NCBI GenBank assembly: GCA_031278115.1 | Contig: JAITKZ010000063.1 | Span: 1 to 27,024, forward strand | From: Endomicrobium sp. | GTDB taxonomy: Bacteria > Elusimicrobiota > Endomicrobiia > Endomicrobiales > Endomicrobiaceae | Reading direction: 5' to 3' | DNA: 27,024 nucleotides | Part shown: positions 8,405-17,305 of the stretch, one piece after another | How positions within the stretch are numbered: position 1 is the stretch's first letter | Layout of the letters: each line of letters begins with the position of its first letter | The notes under the pieces: generated by a model | What the model saw: only the letters and a program-made list of their open reading frames with translations | The model's database searches: none | What the model was told of the DNA's origin: nothing | Position numbers and translations under genes: made by a program

Positions 8405-8837
8405 AGAAATTTCCTGCGGGGCCGTAGTTTATAAGATGGCGCAAAACGGTGTGCCTATTTTTCTACTTGTTAATTCTAAAAGAAGCAACAGATGGGGTTT
8501 TCCAAAAGGTCATATTGAAAATGGAGAAAGCGAAACTGAAACCGCTAAACGAGAAATTTTTGAAGAAACAGGAATAAAAAATGTAAAATTTGTTGAAAAT
8601 TTCAGACAAGAAGATGTCTATTTAATTAATGGCGCTTTAGATGAAACCAAAGGCCGCTTAGTTGAAAAGCATTCGGTTTATTTTCTTGCTTTGGCTTTGG
8701 AAGATGCTTTAGATTTTGATAAAAATGAAATATCAAAAGTAGAATGGGCAGACATAAAAAAAGCCCGAGAGTTTCTTTCTTTTGCCAATCAAAAAAAAAT
8801 TATAAAATTAGCTTACGATAAAGTTATTGGAGGATAG
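8397..8837 (+). CDS. Nudix hydrolase, Ap4A hydrolase-like
   Basis: Nudix enzymes cleave nucleoside diphosphates linked to another group using a metal-binding helix. Residues 38-60 fit the Nudix box GX5EX7REUXEEXGU exactly, from GHIENGE through KREIFEETGI. The preceding NRWGFPKGH is typical of the diadenosine tetraphosphatase/MutT-like branch. Length is 146 residues, normal for a single-domain Nudix protein. ATG 8397 lies inside the end of ptsI, so it is coupled to the PTS operon, and GGAGG at its 3' end serves the next gene. The substrate cannot be assigned from sequence; dinucleoside polyphosphate hydrolysis is the best guess. Confidence 0.88.
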   Translation: MLKEISCGAVVYKMAQNGVPIFLLVNSKRSNRWGFPKGHIENGESETETAKREIFEETGIKNVKFVENFRQEDVYLINGALDETKGRLVEKHSVYFLALALEDALDFDKNEISKVEWADIKKAREFLSFANQKKIIKLAYDKVIGG

Positions 8838-8839
8838 TT

Positions 8840-9550
8840 ATGAGTAATCCACTTTTGAAAGACAGCGTTTTTCAAACGCCTGTAAGAAACGCGGAAGTTA
8901 TGACAGTTTCTGGTACAATAAACAAAAGTATAATTTTATGGGTTTTGCTTGCCGCAGGCGCATTTTATTCTTGGACACACCCATTCATTATTATGCCCTT
9001 AACGGTGCCTATATTGTTAGGTGCCTTTGTCTTGGCTATAATTTCGGCTTTTAAGATGAATTTGTCGCCGGTTTTGTCACCTATTTACGCTGTTTGCGAA
9101 GGTCTTGTTTTGGGAGTCATTTCCTTTTATTTTGAAAAATCATACCCTGGCATTGTCGTAACTGCCGTGCTGTTGACGATGTGTGTTCTGTTTTGTATGC
9201 TTGCAGCTTATAAAACAGGCATGCTTAGAGCCACGCCAAGGTTTAAGAAAGTTGTTATACTTTCAACATTTGCTATAGTTCTTGTATATTTAATTAATTT
9301 ATTGATGGGTGCTTTTGGCGCAAGAGGATTTAACTTTTTGTCAGACTCTTCGGGGCTTGGTATAATAATTAGCCTTATAATAGTTGCTATTGCTGCTTTA
9401 AATCTCATTATAGATTTTGATTTAATTGAGCGTGGCGCACAGCACGGATCACCTAAATATATGGAATGGTACAGCTCTTTTGCTTTAATGGTAACACTCG
9501 TATGGCTTTATCTTGAAATACTAAGACTTCTTTCCAGAACGAGAAATTAG
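8840..9550 (+). CDS. Bax inhibitor-1/YccA family membrane protein
   Basis: The 236-residue protein has about seven hydrophobic segments, starting near residue 30, and ends in the family-typical region IIDFDLIERGAQHGSPKYMEW followed by a last helix and a basic tail. The acidic residues in FDLIERG match the conserved acid of the BI-1 (UPF0005) family, associated with calcium or proton leak in characterised members. The bacterial role is poorly defined; YccA in E. coli interacts with the FtsH protease. GGAGG at 8829-8833 lies just upstream of ATG 8840, two bases after the Nudix stop, so the genes form one unit. The inner membrane is the expected location. Confidence 0.88.
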   Translation: MSNPLLKDSVFQTPVRNAEVMTVSGTINKSIILWVLLAAGAFYSWTHPFIIMPLTVPILLGAFVLAIISAFKMNLSPVLSPIYAVCEGLVLGVISFYFEKSYPGIVVTAVLLTMCVLFCMLAAYKTGMLRATPRFKKVVILSTFAIVLVYLINLLMGAFGARGFNFLSDSSGLGIIISLIIVAIAALNLIIDFDLIERGAQHGSPKYMEWYSSFALMVTLVWLYLEILRLLSRTRN

Positions 9551-9552
9551 AA

Positions 9553-10134
9553 ATGCTTGAAAAGACAGTGTTTTTTAGGGCAGAATCAAATGCAAAATTA
9601 CTTCCTCAGAGTATGGCTGAGGTTATTTTATCCGGTAGGTCTAATGTAGGCAAAAGCAGCGTCATAAACGCTTTGTGCTCTCAGAAAAATTTGGCGCGAA
9701 CTTCAAAAATGCCAGGCAGAACAAGGAGCATAAACATTTACAGTGTCGCTATGAAAAAGTGGATGATAGATTTGCCGGGCTATGGTTTTGCAAGGGTAAG
9801 TTTTGAAGAAAAAGAACTTTGGAATAAGATGATAGAAGAATGTATAGTTCAAAGGAAAAACAAAAAAACTGTTTATATAATAATAGATGCTTTTATAGGT
9901 CCTACAGAATTAGATTTTGATATGGTTTGTTGGCTTAAAGAGTATAGCGTTCCTTTTAAAATTATTGCAAATAAATTTGATAAACTACCAGACACTATAA
10001 CTGAAGATGAAGTTAAAACTAAAGCGGCACAATGTTTTGGAATAGATAAGTCTTTGGTGTTTACTGTAAGCGCAAAGAAAAAAGTAGGTTTTAATAAACT
10101 TAGAGGTGATATTGTCAGATTTTTGGGTTATTAA
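9553..10134 (+). CDS. engB: Ribosome-assembly GTPase EngB (YsxC/YihA)
   Basis: EngB is a small essential-type GTPase that helps assemble the large ribosomal subunit. The 193-residue length is typical. G1 is GRSNVGKS at residues 28-35; PGRTRSIN near 54-61 carries the G2 threonine; G3 is DLPGYGFA at 73-80; G4 is NKFD at 140-143; and the G5-like VSAKKKVG follows. All nucleotide-binding motifs are intact. It starts two bases after the BI-1 family gene with no strong ribosome-binding site, so coupled translation is likely. Confidence 0.96.
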   Translation: MLEKTVFFRAESNAKLLPQSMAEVILSGRSNVGKSSVINALCSQKNLARTSKMPGRTRSINIYSVAMKKWMIDLPGYGFARVSFEEKELWNKMIEECIVQRKNKKTVYIIIDAFIGPTELDFDMVCWLKEYSVPFKIIANKFDKLPDTITEDEVKTKAAQCFGIDKSLVFTVSAKKKVGFNKLRGDIVRFLGY

Positions 10135-10198
10135 AAAGAGAATGTAAATTTTAAGCCGTTAGAAGAAAATGTTGGTGCAGTTCATAAAAGGAGGATTC

Positions 10199-10695
10199 AT
10201 GAGAAAAGTATTGCTTGTATTATGTACAGTGTTTGCATTTGCTGCTGTATGCTCAGGAACTCCTATCAAGTTGTCTCTGTGGGACAAAATTGCTGTCCCA
10301 AACAGCGATTCGGTCTGTGGGCTAGAAATAGGTATAGGAACCATACACCTAACTTTAGGGGAGTAGGCTGGAATATTATTTATTCTCAAACCGATGATGC
10401 AAAAGCTTGGCAAACAGGAATAGTTACAATATCAAAACAATTTGTAGGTCTTCAAACAGGATTTCTTTCTATGTCAGAAACTTTTAAAGGGGTTTCTTTT
10501 GGTGCAGTAAACTGGAACGAAGGTGAAGTTACGGGATTTCAATGGGGATTCTTCAACATGGCAAAATCAGTAAGTGGTCTTCAACTGGGGGTTTTAAATA
10601 TGACTGAAAACATGAATGGAATACAGATAGAATTTTTAAACGTTATTAAAGACAGCAAACTTCCAGTCATGATTATTGCAAACGCAAGATTTTAG
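10199..10695 (+). pseudogene. Exported surface-repeat protein (LA_2272-like), frameshifted
   Basis: ATG 10199, preceded by AAGGAGG, starts a signal peptide (MRKVLLVLCTVFAFAAVCSG). The frame reads to GLEIGIGT and then stops at 10364-10366. The continuation is in another frame from about 10342 (HTPNFRGVGWNIIYSQ) to 10695. One missing base near 10340-10345 explains the break; unlike the PTS indels it is not in a homopolymer. The joined protein of about 165 residues holds degenerate repeats of the form G-x-Q-x-G-x-x-N (GLQTGF, GFQWGFFN, GLQLGVLN, GIQIEFLN), probably a beta-rich surface or periplasmic repeat fold. Function is unknown. It is followed by a strong terminator. Confidence 0.7.
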
Positions 10696-10714
10696 TTTTA
10701 AGAATATGCTTTCA

Positions 10715-10749
10715 TTGAGGGGAAGTTAAGAGCTTCCCTTCAATTTTTT
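10715..10749 (+). terminator. Rho-independent terminator
   Basis: An 11-bp stem (TTGAGGGGAAG at 10715-10725 with CTTCCCTTCAA at 10733-10743, one G-T wobble) around a 7-base loop is followed directly by six T (10744-10749). It closes the transcript of the frameshifted surface-repeat gene and separates it from exonuclease III. Confidence 0.85.
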
Positions 10750-10759
10750 AAGGAATATA

Positions 10760-11515
10760 ATGAAAGTAGTTTCATGGAATATAAACGGTATAAGAGCTAT
10801 ATATAAGAAAAATTTTCTTGATTGGTTTAAAAAAGAAAATGCCGATATAATTTGTGTGCAGGAGACTAAAGCAGAGGAAATGCAATTTCCTAAAGATATA
10901 AGGGAAGTTGGACAATATAATTTTTATTGTTCACCAGCTAAAAAGAAAGGTTACAGCGGTGTTGCCGTATGGTCAAATATTAAACCTGAAAATGTCACTA
11001 CGAGCATTGAAAACAAACTTTTTGACAATGAAGGAAGAATTTTAAGGCTTGATTTTAAAGATTTTATACTCTTCAATATTTACTTTCCCAATGGTGGAGC
11101 TTCCGAAGAACGTCTTAAATATAAAATAGATTTTTACGATTATTTTATTGCATATCTTAAACAATTTAAAGATAAAAAAGTAATCATTTGCGGAGATTAT
11201 AATACTGCTCACTTTCCAATAGATTTGGCGAGACCTGCTCAAAACGAAAAGAATTCAGGCTTTATGCCAAAAGAAAGAGAAAGGCTTGACAAACTTGTCA
11301 ACGTAGGATTTATAGATGCATTTAGATATTTCAATAAAGAACCCGGCAATTATACTTGGTGGGATTATAAAACTGCTGCAAGATCAAGAAATGTAGGATG
11401 GAGAATAGACTATTTCTTTGTTTCAAAAAACGCGGTCAAAAATCTTGAATCTGCTGAGATTGAAAGTTCAACATTAGGCTCTGACCACTGTCCCATATTA
11501 ATAACTATTTTTTAG
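10760..11515 (+). CDS. xthA: Exodeoxyribonuclease III / AP endonuclease
   Basis: This enzyme cuts DNA at abasic sites and degrades 3' ends in base-excision repair. The 251 residues cover the whole exonuclease-endonuclease-phosphatase fold. Asn7 in WNINGIR and the metal-binding Glu35 in VQETKAEE are present. GDYNTAH carries the catalytic Asp and Asn, GWRIDYFFVS is typical, and the C-terminal SDHCPI supplies the catalytic His. AAGGAA precedes ATG 10760. It lies right after a terminator, so it should have its own promoter, but none is convincing in the short gap. It looks intact. Confidence 0.96.
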   Translation: MKVVSWNINGIRAIYKKNFLDWFKKENADIICVQETKAEEMQFPKDIREVGQYNFYCSPAKKKGYSGVAVWSNIKPENVTTSIENKLFDNEGRILRLDFKDFILFNIYFPNGGASEERLKYKIDFYDYFIAYLKQFKDKKVIICGDYNTAHFPIDLARPAQNEKNSGFMPKERERLDKLVNVGFIDAFRYFNKEPGNYTWWDYKTAARSRNVGWRIDYFFVSKNAVKNLESAEIESSTLGSDHCPILITIF

Positions 11516-11630
11516 CTTGTAATAATCTACACTCCCAAATTTCTTAAATTTCCAATAAATTCACATAATTTTCGCAAAATAATTAAAAATTATTATAAAC
11601 TAAAAAACATAAATAATATAAGGAGGATGT

Positions 11631-11978
11631 ATGAAAAAAGTTTTAAGTTTAGCAGTTATTTTAACATTGTTGTGTTTTCCTGTGAGCGGCTTTTGTTCTG
11701 TGACAGATAAGGTAGTAGGGGCAATAGAAGGAGCAATAGTAGCTCCAATAGCAGCAATAGCAATAGGAACGGCAGTTGGGGGAGTAGTATCACTTTTCGT
11801 AACTCCATCGTCAGGAGTGATAGCGTTTAAGGTTACGTTAGATTTAATATCTGAACACATATGGAGAATAGCAATAATGGGAGGAATAAGCGGGGCAATT
11901 GAGGGAGCAAGAAGAGGTCATCCACTAACAGCAGGTGTATATGGAGGTGTAGGGTTAGGAGTAGGAGCTTTCAGGTAA
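11631..11978 (+). CDS. Small exported glycine-zipper-like protein, function unknown
   Basis: The 115-residue product starts with a clear signal peptide or membrane anchor (MKKVLSLAVILTLLCFPVSG, then FCS). The rest is rich in Gly, Ala, Val and Ile with small-residue spacing such as GAIEGAIVAPIAAIAIGTAV and GGISGAIEGARRGHP. It ends in AGVYGGVGLGVGAF, a pattern seen in glycine-zipper membrane proteins. AGGAGG at 11621-11626 serves ATG 11631. The signal end (FCS) could be a lipobox-like cysteine, but no good lipobox is visible. I do not recognise the family. It stands alone between xthA and a convergent operon. Confidence 0.65.
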   Translation: MKKVLSLAVILTLLCFPVSGFCSVTDKVVGAIEGAIVAPIAAIAIGTAVGGVVSLFVTPSSGVIAFKVTLDLISEHIWRIAIMGGISGAIEGARRGHPLTAGVYGGVGLGVGAFR

Positions 11979-11990
11979 TAATTCTTCTTA

Positions 11991-12024
11991 CTTCCCCGTA
12001 TAAATATATTTGTTTATGCGGAAG
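11991..12024 (+). terminator. Possible weak terminator hairpin
   Basis: CTTCCCCGTATAAA (11991-12004) can pair imperfectly with TTTATGCGGAAG (12013-12024), leaving two unpaired C. The downstream bases are T-rich but not a clean T run. It lies 12 bases after the stop of the glycine-rich protein gene. Confidence 0.4.
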
Positions 12025-12050
12025 GTTTATTATCTTATAAATTTGAAACA

Positions 12051-12082
12051 TAAGCCCTTGAGTAGATAAACTCAGGGGCATA
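12051..12082. terminator. Intergenic hairpin between convergent genes
   Basis: GCCCTTGAGT (12054-12063) pairs with ACTCAGGGGC (12070-12079) with one wobble around a 6-base loop, and two more pairs can form beyond a mismatch. It lies between the ends of convergent genes, where a two-way terminator is expected. Neither side has an immediate T run, so termination is only a possibility. Confidence 0.45.
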
Positions 12083-12180
12083 TAATATCTACGACTAAAT
12101 TATTTTTTTATACAAATCTACCTTTCCAAAAAACACTAAAATAACCAAGTTTATGTTTTTTCTCTATTGCTGTCGTAACT

Positions 12181-13194
12181 TTATAAATTTTCATATTTTG
12201 TTCCATCCATAGCTTGCAATAACCTAATTCTTTTTTCAATAGGCGGGTGTGTTGCAAAGAGTCCTGAAACTTTTGCAAAAAATGAATTCTGTTTGTTTTT
12301 AGCTAAAGGGTTTGCAATACAAATTGGTGATATTGTTTGCTTATCGCTTAGATTTTTAACTGTTGAATGTCCAGATATTTTTTGCAATGCGACTATCAAC
12401 CCTTGAGGGTTTCTAGTTATTAAGGCTGCCGTAGCGTCAGCTTGATATTCTCTTGTCCTTGATACGGCTAATTTTATCAGAGGAGCTAATAAATATCCAT
12501 ATACATAAAGAGATATAGCCAAAACAAATAGAAATGCCTGTATTGCATTATTGTTGTTTTTAGAATTTCCTGATGATCTTGTAATAAGTGCCGTACGTAA
12601 TAATATTTCTGCAATTATAGTTGCAAAACTTATGCATACAATCATTATAAGCATTAGGCGAATGTCTCTATTGCCTATATGTGCCATTTCGTGAGCGATA
12701 ACACCTTCAAGCTCAGGTTTTTCTAGGTTATTAATAATACCTTTAGTTAGAACAACGTAAGAATGCTGAGGGTCTCTTCCTGTGGCAAAAGCATTAAGTC
12801 CTTCGTCATTTATTGAATAAACTTTAGGCATGGGAAGCCCTGCTGCTATAGCAATATTTTCAACAATCATCACAACTTCAGGAGCATTTTGTTTTGTAAG
12901 TTCAACGGCTCCGACTGTTGATAAGATAAAAGATTGACCTACATAATAACTTATCAGAATCCACAAAATTGCAAGGATAGAAATTATTGGAATAATATAT
13001 ATAGCTATCTCATTGGCAACTGAAAAAGTTGAAAGATTATATGGAGCCAAGCTTGTGTCTGAAACTTTTATGAAGCTTACAAATAACAAGCACAAATAAA
13101 TCAACCCTGCAAGTGTTAATGGAAACAGAACCATAAGCAGTATTGTCTTTTTTGTATTTGATTCTATAAAATCGTAAGTGGTTATCTTTGACAT
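12181..13194 (-). CDS. htpX: M48 family membrane zinc metalloprotease HtpX
   Basis: HtpX degrades damaged membrane proteins from the cytoplasmic side of the inner membrane. The 337-residue protein has two N-terminal hydrophobic segments (about 18-42 and 62-85) and the conserved LNAFATGRDP block. The zinc motif HEMAH is at 168-172, followed by two more hydrophobic segments. The third zinc ligand is probably the Glu in SRTREYQAD near residue 247. The C-terminal FATHPPIEKRI is characteristic. It follows lemA with only six bases between, and LemA-HtpX pairs are common, so the two probably act together. All active-site residues are present. Confidence 0.95.
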   Translation of the reverse strand: MSKITTYDFIESNTKKTILLMVLFPLTLAGLIYLCLLFVSFIKVSDTSLAPYNLSTFSVANEIAIYIIPIISILAILWILISYYVGQSFILSTVGAVELTKQNAPEVVMIVENIAIAAGLPMPKVYSINDEGLNAFATGRDPQHSYVVLTKGIINNLEKPELEGVIAHEMAHIGNRDIRLMLIMIVCISFATIIAEILLRTALITRSSGNSKNNNNAIQAFLFVLAISLYVYGYLLAPLIKLAVSRTREYQADATAALITRNPQGLIVALQKISGHSTVKNLSDKQTISPICIANPLAKNKQNSFFAKVSGLFATHPPIEKRIRLLQAMDGTKYENL

Positions 13195-13200
13195 AGTAAA

Positions 13201-13767
13201 TTAAAAAGAAACTTTAACAGGGTCCCTTGCTTCTTGCTCGCCTTCGTCAAGTTTAAAGAATTCTTGTTTTGTAAACTCAAAGACTCCGCCTATTATGTTA
13301 CTTGGAAACATATCAAGTTTTGTGTTCAAAGATAAAACGTTTGAATTATAAAACCTACGGCTTGCTTGTATTTTATTTTCGGTATCAGTAAGCTCTCTTT
13401 GCAGTTCCAAAAAGTTTTGATTTGCTTTTAGATTCGGGTAATTCTCCGATAATGCAAAAAGAGATTTCAATGTTCCAGACAAAGCATTTTCCGCTTGAGC
13501 CTTGCTTGGTATGTCTCCAGTTGCCGAAATAGCTGCATTTCTTGCTTTTATGACTGCATCTAAAGTATTTTTTTCATGGGCGGCATATCCTTTTACTGTT
13601 TCAACAAGGTTTGGGATTAAATCGTATCTGCGTTTCATTTGTACTTCTATATCGCTCCATGCTTCTTTTACTCTGTTTTTAAGTGTTACAAACTTGTTAT
13701 AAGTTGCAAGGATATAAATTCCCGCAAGAATAATCAAAGCAATAACAACCAAAAGCGCTGTATGCAT
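13201..13767 (-). CDS. lemA: LemA family protein
   Basis: The 188-residue protein begins with one membrane segment (about residues 4-22), then the family-defining helical part: VKEAWSDIEVQMKRRYDLIP, NLVETVKGYAAHEKNTL and KARNAA. The C-terminal FPSNIIGG is also typical. The remainder is a coiled-coil-rich helical bundle expected to face the periplasm. AGGAGA precedes the start. It lies 12 bases after the sulfatase gene and six bases before htpX, in one minus-strand operon. Its exact role is unknown. Confidence 0.93.
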   Translation of the reverse strand: MHTALLVVIALIILAGIYILATYNKFVTLKNRVKEAWSDIEVQMKRRYDLIPNLVETVKGYAAHEKNTLDAVIKARNAAISATGDIPSKAQAENALSGTLKSLFALSENYPNLKANQNFLELQRELTDTENKIQASRRFYNSNVLSLNTKLDMFPSNIIGGVFEFTKQEFFKLDEGEQEARDPVKVSF

Positions 13768-13779
13768 TTTTATCTCCTG

Positions 13780-15759
13780 TTATTTTTGATTTATATACAT
13801 ATCTGAAGCCGATATAATTCTCTTGTAGTATTCTAACATAAAATTGTGTTGATCAGTTTGTTCCGTTATAGAAACAATTTTAGATTTTGAATCAAAATTA
13901 AAATACAAAATTTCTCCATTTTCTATGTTAAATAAGACGGCTTTATCTTTTGATAATATGAAACCAGTGCTGTTAAACGCTATATGGTTTTTGTCTTGGT
14001 CCAACATGCTTACTCCTGCAGCTATATACTCTACTTGTGAAAGTGACAAATCGTAAAGAGTTGGTGCTATATCAATATGGCATGCTATGATATTTGCATC
14101 AATTTTTTTCTTCAATTTCTCGGGTAGATATAAATACATCGGAACCGCGTATCTTTTAAACAGGTCTTCAGGAACAGAAGCTTTAATTTCTCTAAGATTA
14201 TGGTCACCTGTTATAACAACTATAGTGTTATCTCTAAGTTCAGAATTTTTTACAATATCCAAAAATTTAGAGGCTTCCCTGTTGGAAAACTGATAAGTTT
14301 CAAAAATTCTTTTAAGATGTGTTTCTCCTGGCATCATACGTTCAAGCTCTTTAGGAATTTCAAATTTTAAAGGGATATAATACGGAGGTATTTTATAAGG
14401 GGGATGAGTCGCTGTGGACATTGCATAAATAAATTGAGGTTTATTGTTATTTTTCAGCTCTCTTAAAACGATTTCAAAAAACTGAGCATCATTAATACCC
14501 CACTCGTGACGATGTTCATTTTTTATAGAGCCTTCTCCATATATTTCATCAAATCCTTGCGCTTTTAAAAAGTCTTCAAGTCCTCGCCAAGCAAGACTCC
14601 CTCCGTAAATAGCTTTTGTAACGTAGCCGGACTTTTTATAAGGCAAAATTAAAGAACTTGAAAAATGTTTATACGCTCTAGGGCTTTGTGTTACTTGGAT
14701 AGAAAAAGGTCTTTGAGGCATGTTAAGAATTGTTGATTCCAAGCAATGTATTGTTATTATACCTGCTGGTAAAAAATTATACAAAACCAAATCTTCGTCA
14801 AAATGTTTCTTCAGCTCGCCAAGTACATTAAATTTTTCGCTGTTATACAAAACAGGAAGTTCTCCAAAACTTTCCAAAACTATAAAGACCACGTTTGGCT
14901 TTATTTCTTCGGCTTCAGTATTCTTAATTGATATTTTACTAAATATTGATAAATCAATATCTTGTTCATCTAAACCAAGTTTTTTTGTAATATTTATTTT
15001 ATCTGGGCTTTGTTCAATTTTCGCTTGAATTGCATCTGCAATGGAGTGTACTGCTGTTAACGCTATATTGTTTATAAATGAGTTTGTAGATATTTGCGTG
15101 TGGAATTTTCCTAAAGGAAACATTGAAACTGTACCTCTTGCAAATAGAAATGTTATAAGCGGTATTAAAAAAATAATAAGTATTTTAACAAAAACATTCC
15201 AATAAGAAGAGTTTATAAGACGACGTATATTAAGAAATTCTTTTGTGCTTATAGAAACAATTTTGCATATTATAAAACCAGACAAAATCAATGCAGGCAA
15301 AACTATATAAAAACGCCAATCAAAGATAATTGTTTTTATCAAAGCGACAGCATCATCGTCAAAAAAATCAAACAATAATATATTTACGTGTTCCCCAAAA
15401 CAAATATAAAAACCAAAATCAACGGCAGTAGCTAAGGCTATTGCTATGAAAGCAAGGCAATACCAAAATTTTATAATGGATATTGCTTTTTTGAATAGTC
15501 TGAGGTTTTTTATCAACAAAAAAATCGTAAAAATAAGAATTACAAAAGAATTTATATATGCTAGAGTTGATAAATCAAAACGAAACCCTAGAACAAATGT
15601 CTTAAATATGTCTCTAAAATGTCCAAACAGTGGAATATTTTTGAAGTAAAAAAAGAAAAATATTCTATAGAGAGTCATTGCTGTAAGTGCCGCTACATTT
15701 AGTGGAATTATTTTCACTACACAATCAATATAATTTTCAAAATTAAACTTTTTAGACAT
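13780..15759 (-). CDS. LtaS-like membrane sulfatase/phosphoglycerol transferase (paralogue 1)
   Basis: This family transfers or hydrolyses phospho-groups outside the membrane; LtaS makes lipoteichoic acid and OpgB decorates glucans. Five hydrophobic segments occupy roughly the first 210 residues, then a linker, then an extracytoplasmic sulfatase domain. LtaS-type residues are recognisable: metal-binding Glu296 (VLESFG), the likely nucleophile Thr336 (TIHCLE), His452 (THPPY), and Asp519 and His520 (TGDHN). I start it at ATG 15759 (659 residues), with AAGAGG upstream; a TTG at 15810 would add 17 residues that resemble leader sequence. The window has a second copy on the other strand at 23027-25048. 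The substrate is unknown. In a diderm without teichoic acid, a phosphoglycerol or phosphoethanolamine transferase is more likely. Confidence 0.85.
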   Translation of the reverse strand: MSKKFNFENYIDCVVKIIPLNVAALTAMTLYRIFFFFYFKNIPLFGHFRDIFKTFVLGFRFDLSTLAYINSFVILIFTIFLLIKNLRLFKKAISIIKFWYCLAFIAIALATAVDFGFYICFGEHVNILLFDFFDDDAVALIKTIIFDWRFYIVLPALILSGFIICKIVSISTKEFLNIRRLINSSYWNVFVKILIIFLIPLITFLFARGTVSMFPLGKFHTQISTNSFINNIALTAVHSIADAIQAKIEQSPDKINITKKLGLDEQDIDLSIFSKISIKNTEAEEIKPNVVFIVLESFGELPVLYNSEKFNVLGELKKHFDEDLVLYNFLPAGIITIHCLESTILNMPQRPFSIQVTQSPRAYKHFSSSLILPYKKSGYVTKAIYGGSLAWRGLEDFLKAQGFDEIYGEGSIKNEHRHEWGINDAQFFEIVLRELKNNNKPQFIYAMSTATHPPYKIPPYYIPLKFEIPKELERMMPGETHLKRIFETYQFSNREASKFLDIVKNSELRDNTIVVITGDHNLREIKASVPEDLFKRYAVPMYLYLPEKLKKKIDANIIACHIDIAPTLYDLSLSQVEYIAAGVSMLDQDKNHIAFNSTGFILSKDKAVLFNIENGEILYFNFDSKSKIVSITEQTDQHNFMLEYYKRIISASDMYINQK

Positions 15760-15944
15760 ATATTTAAATGACCTCTTGTTAATTTTAATAATACTAAAAT
15801 ATTTTACCAAAAATTATGTTTCATATAAATTCCTTAAGATTAATAATAGCTATATTTGCTACAAATCCAAAATAATAATAGATTTTTATAGTTTCTAAGG
15901 CTAAAAGAATTTTTCCAATTGAACTCCTCTCAAAAGAAGTTGAA

Positions 15945-16913
15945 ATGAAAAGGATAGTTTTGTATCATTATTTTATGAAAATGCTCACTAAAAGTAAAAC
16001 ATGGTTTAAGAAGCGTATTACTATACTTTTTATTCCCCACGGCAAGAAAAGCCCTTTTAAGGTTAGCATTTCTCTAATGGTTATGTGTGTTCTTGCTGCG
16101 TCGTGGACAGGAATAACCGTTTGGTCAGGCTATATTGCGGGCAGACACATTGATTATACTGCAATAAAAGCTGACAACAAAATAATGACGGTTATGCTTG
16201 CATATAAGCTTGAGAAAATAAAAGGTATATTGGAACAAGCCCAGCAGAACGATGAAAAAATCCGCAGTGTACTATCCTTAGGGACAAAAAGATCTACAAT
16301 AGAAGAAGGTCTTGGACAGAATTTAGGGGAAGGGGGACCTGCTCCTGCTCACTCTAGCGCTTTAATTTCAATTCTCTTAGGAAAGCCTACTTCTCTAAAC
16401 TATTCAGATCTTTCTCGGCAAATAGATATTCTCTCTGAAAAGTATAAATTTATGGAACAAAATTATGATGAGATAATAGCGCATATAGATAAACAAAAGT
16501 CGTTATTTATGGCTATGCCGTATGGTTGTCCTTGCGATGGTCGAATAACTTCGGTTTATGGTTTTAGAAGGCACCCTATATATTTAGTAAGGGATTTTCA
16601 TTCGGGTCTTGATATAGCAAACAAGGTGAACACTCCTATAGTTTGTACGGCAAATGGTAAGGTCATCTATTCAGGCTGGCAGTCAGGTTATGGCAATACA
16701 ATCGTGGTAGATCATGGCCATAACTATAGAACAGTTTATGGACATCTCTCAAAGAGGATAGTAAAATCTGGCTCTTATGTTTCAAGAGGGCAGGTAATTG
16801 CCAAAATGGGAAACACAGGCTCATCTACAGGTTCTCATTTGCATTATGAAGTTCACTTTAAAGGTAGATCTATAAATCCAAAGCCATATTTAACAGATTA
16901 TTTTTTTTGCTAA
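15945..16913 (+). CDS. M23 family zinc endopeptidase, membrane-anchored
   Basis: M23 peptidases cut cross-links or glycyl bonds in peptidoglycan. The 322-residue protein has a short basic cytoplasmic start, one membrane segment (about residues 40-60) and a helical linker with coiled-coil character (about 72-185). The C-terminal LytM domain has the first zinc pair His219 and Asp223 in FHSGLD, His267 in YGHLS, and His298-Leu-His300 in GSHLHYEVH. All catalytic residues are present, so it should be active in the periplasm. The bactofilin gene follows at once, a pairing used to shape cells in several bacteria. The start is divergent from the LtaS-like operon. Confidence 0.93.
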   Translation: MKRIVLYHYFMKMLTKSKTWFKKRITILFIPHGKKSPFKVSISLMVMCVLAASWTGITVWSGYIAGRHIDYTAIKADNKIMTVMLAYKLEKIKGILEQAQQNDEKIRSVLSLGTKRSTIEEGLGQNLGEGGPAPAHSSALISILLGKPTSLNYSDLSRQIDILSEKYKFMEQNYDEIIAHIDKQKSLFMAMPYGCPCDGRITSVYGFRRHPIYLVRDFHSGLDIANKVNTPIVCTANGKVIYSGWQSGYGNTIVVDHGHNYRTVYGHLSKRIVKSGSYVSRGQVIAKMGNTGSSTGSHLHYEVHFKGRSINPKPYLTDYFFC

Positions 16914-16930
16914 ATCTGAGAAGAATGACA

Positions 16931-17305
16931 ATGCTTAAGAAAAAAGCAAAAAATTTACTTGACGAAGTGGAAACTCTCATTGGACGAAATGCAGTTTTTG
17001 AAGGGACAATAAAAACGGATAAAGTTATACGCATAGACGGCAAAGTTTCTGGAAATATTTATGCTGAAGGCGTAATAATAGGTGAAACTGCTGAAATAAC
17101 TGGAGATATAGAAAGTAATGTTATATTGGCTGGTGGAACCGTAAGAGGAAATATCAACGCCGCAGAAAACATAGACCTTCTTCCTTCTGCAAAGATATTC
17201 GGGGATATAAAAACAAATGCACTTTCCATAGCAGAAGGGGCACAATTCTATGGGAAATCTTCAATGACAATAAAAGAAAAAATCAATGGAGCGGAAATGG
17301 AATGA
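16931..17305 (+). CDS. Bactofilin family cytoskeletal protein
   Basis: Bactofilins form beta-helical filaments that scaffold cell-wall enzymes. The core has six or so short beta turns: AVFEGTIKTDKVIRIDGKV, GNIYAEGVIIGETAEITGDI, then VRGNINAAENIDLLPSAKI and GDIKTNALSIAEGAQF. This is the classic single-domain bactofilin pattern. I choose ATG 16931, seven bases after GAGAAG (16918-16923). ATG 16925 is too close to that site, and the upstream TTG 16907 lies inside the peptidase gene. The product is about 124 residues. It sits just after its probable enzyme partner, the M23 peptidase. Confidence 0.94.
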   Translation: MLKKKAKNLLDEVETLIGRNAVFEGTIKTDKVIRIDGKVSGNIYAEGVIIGETAEITGDIESNVILAGGTVRGNINAAENIDLLPSAKIFGDIKTNALSIAEGAQFYGKSSMTIKEKINGAEME

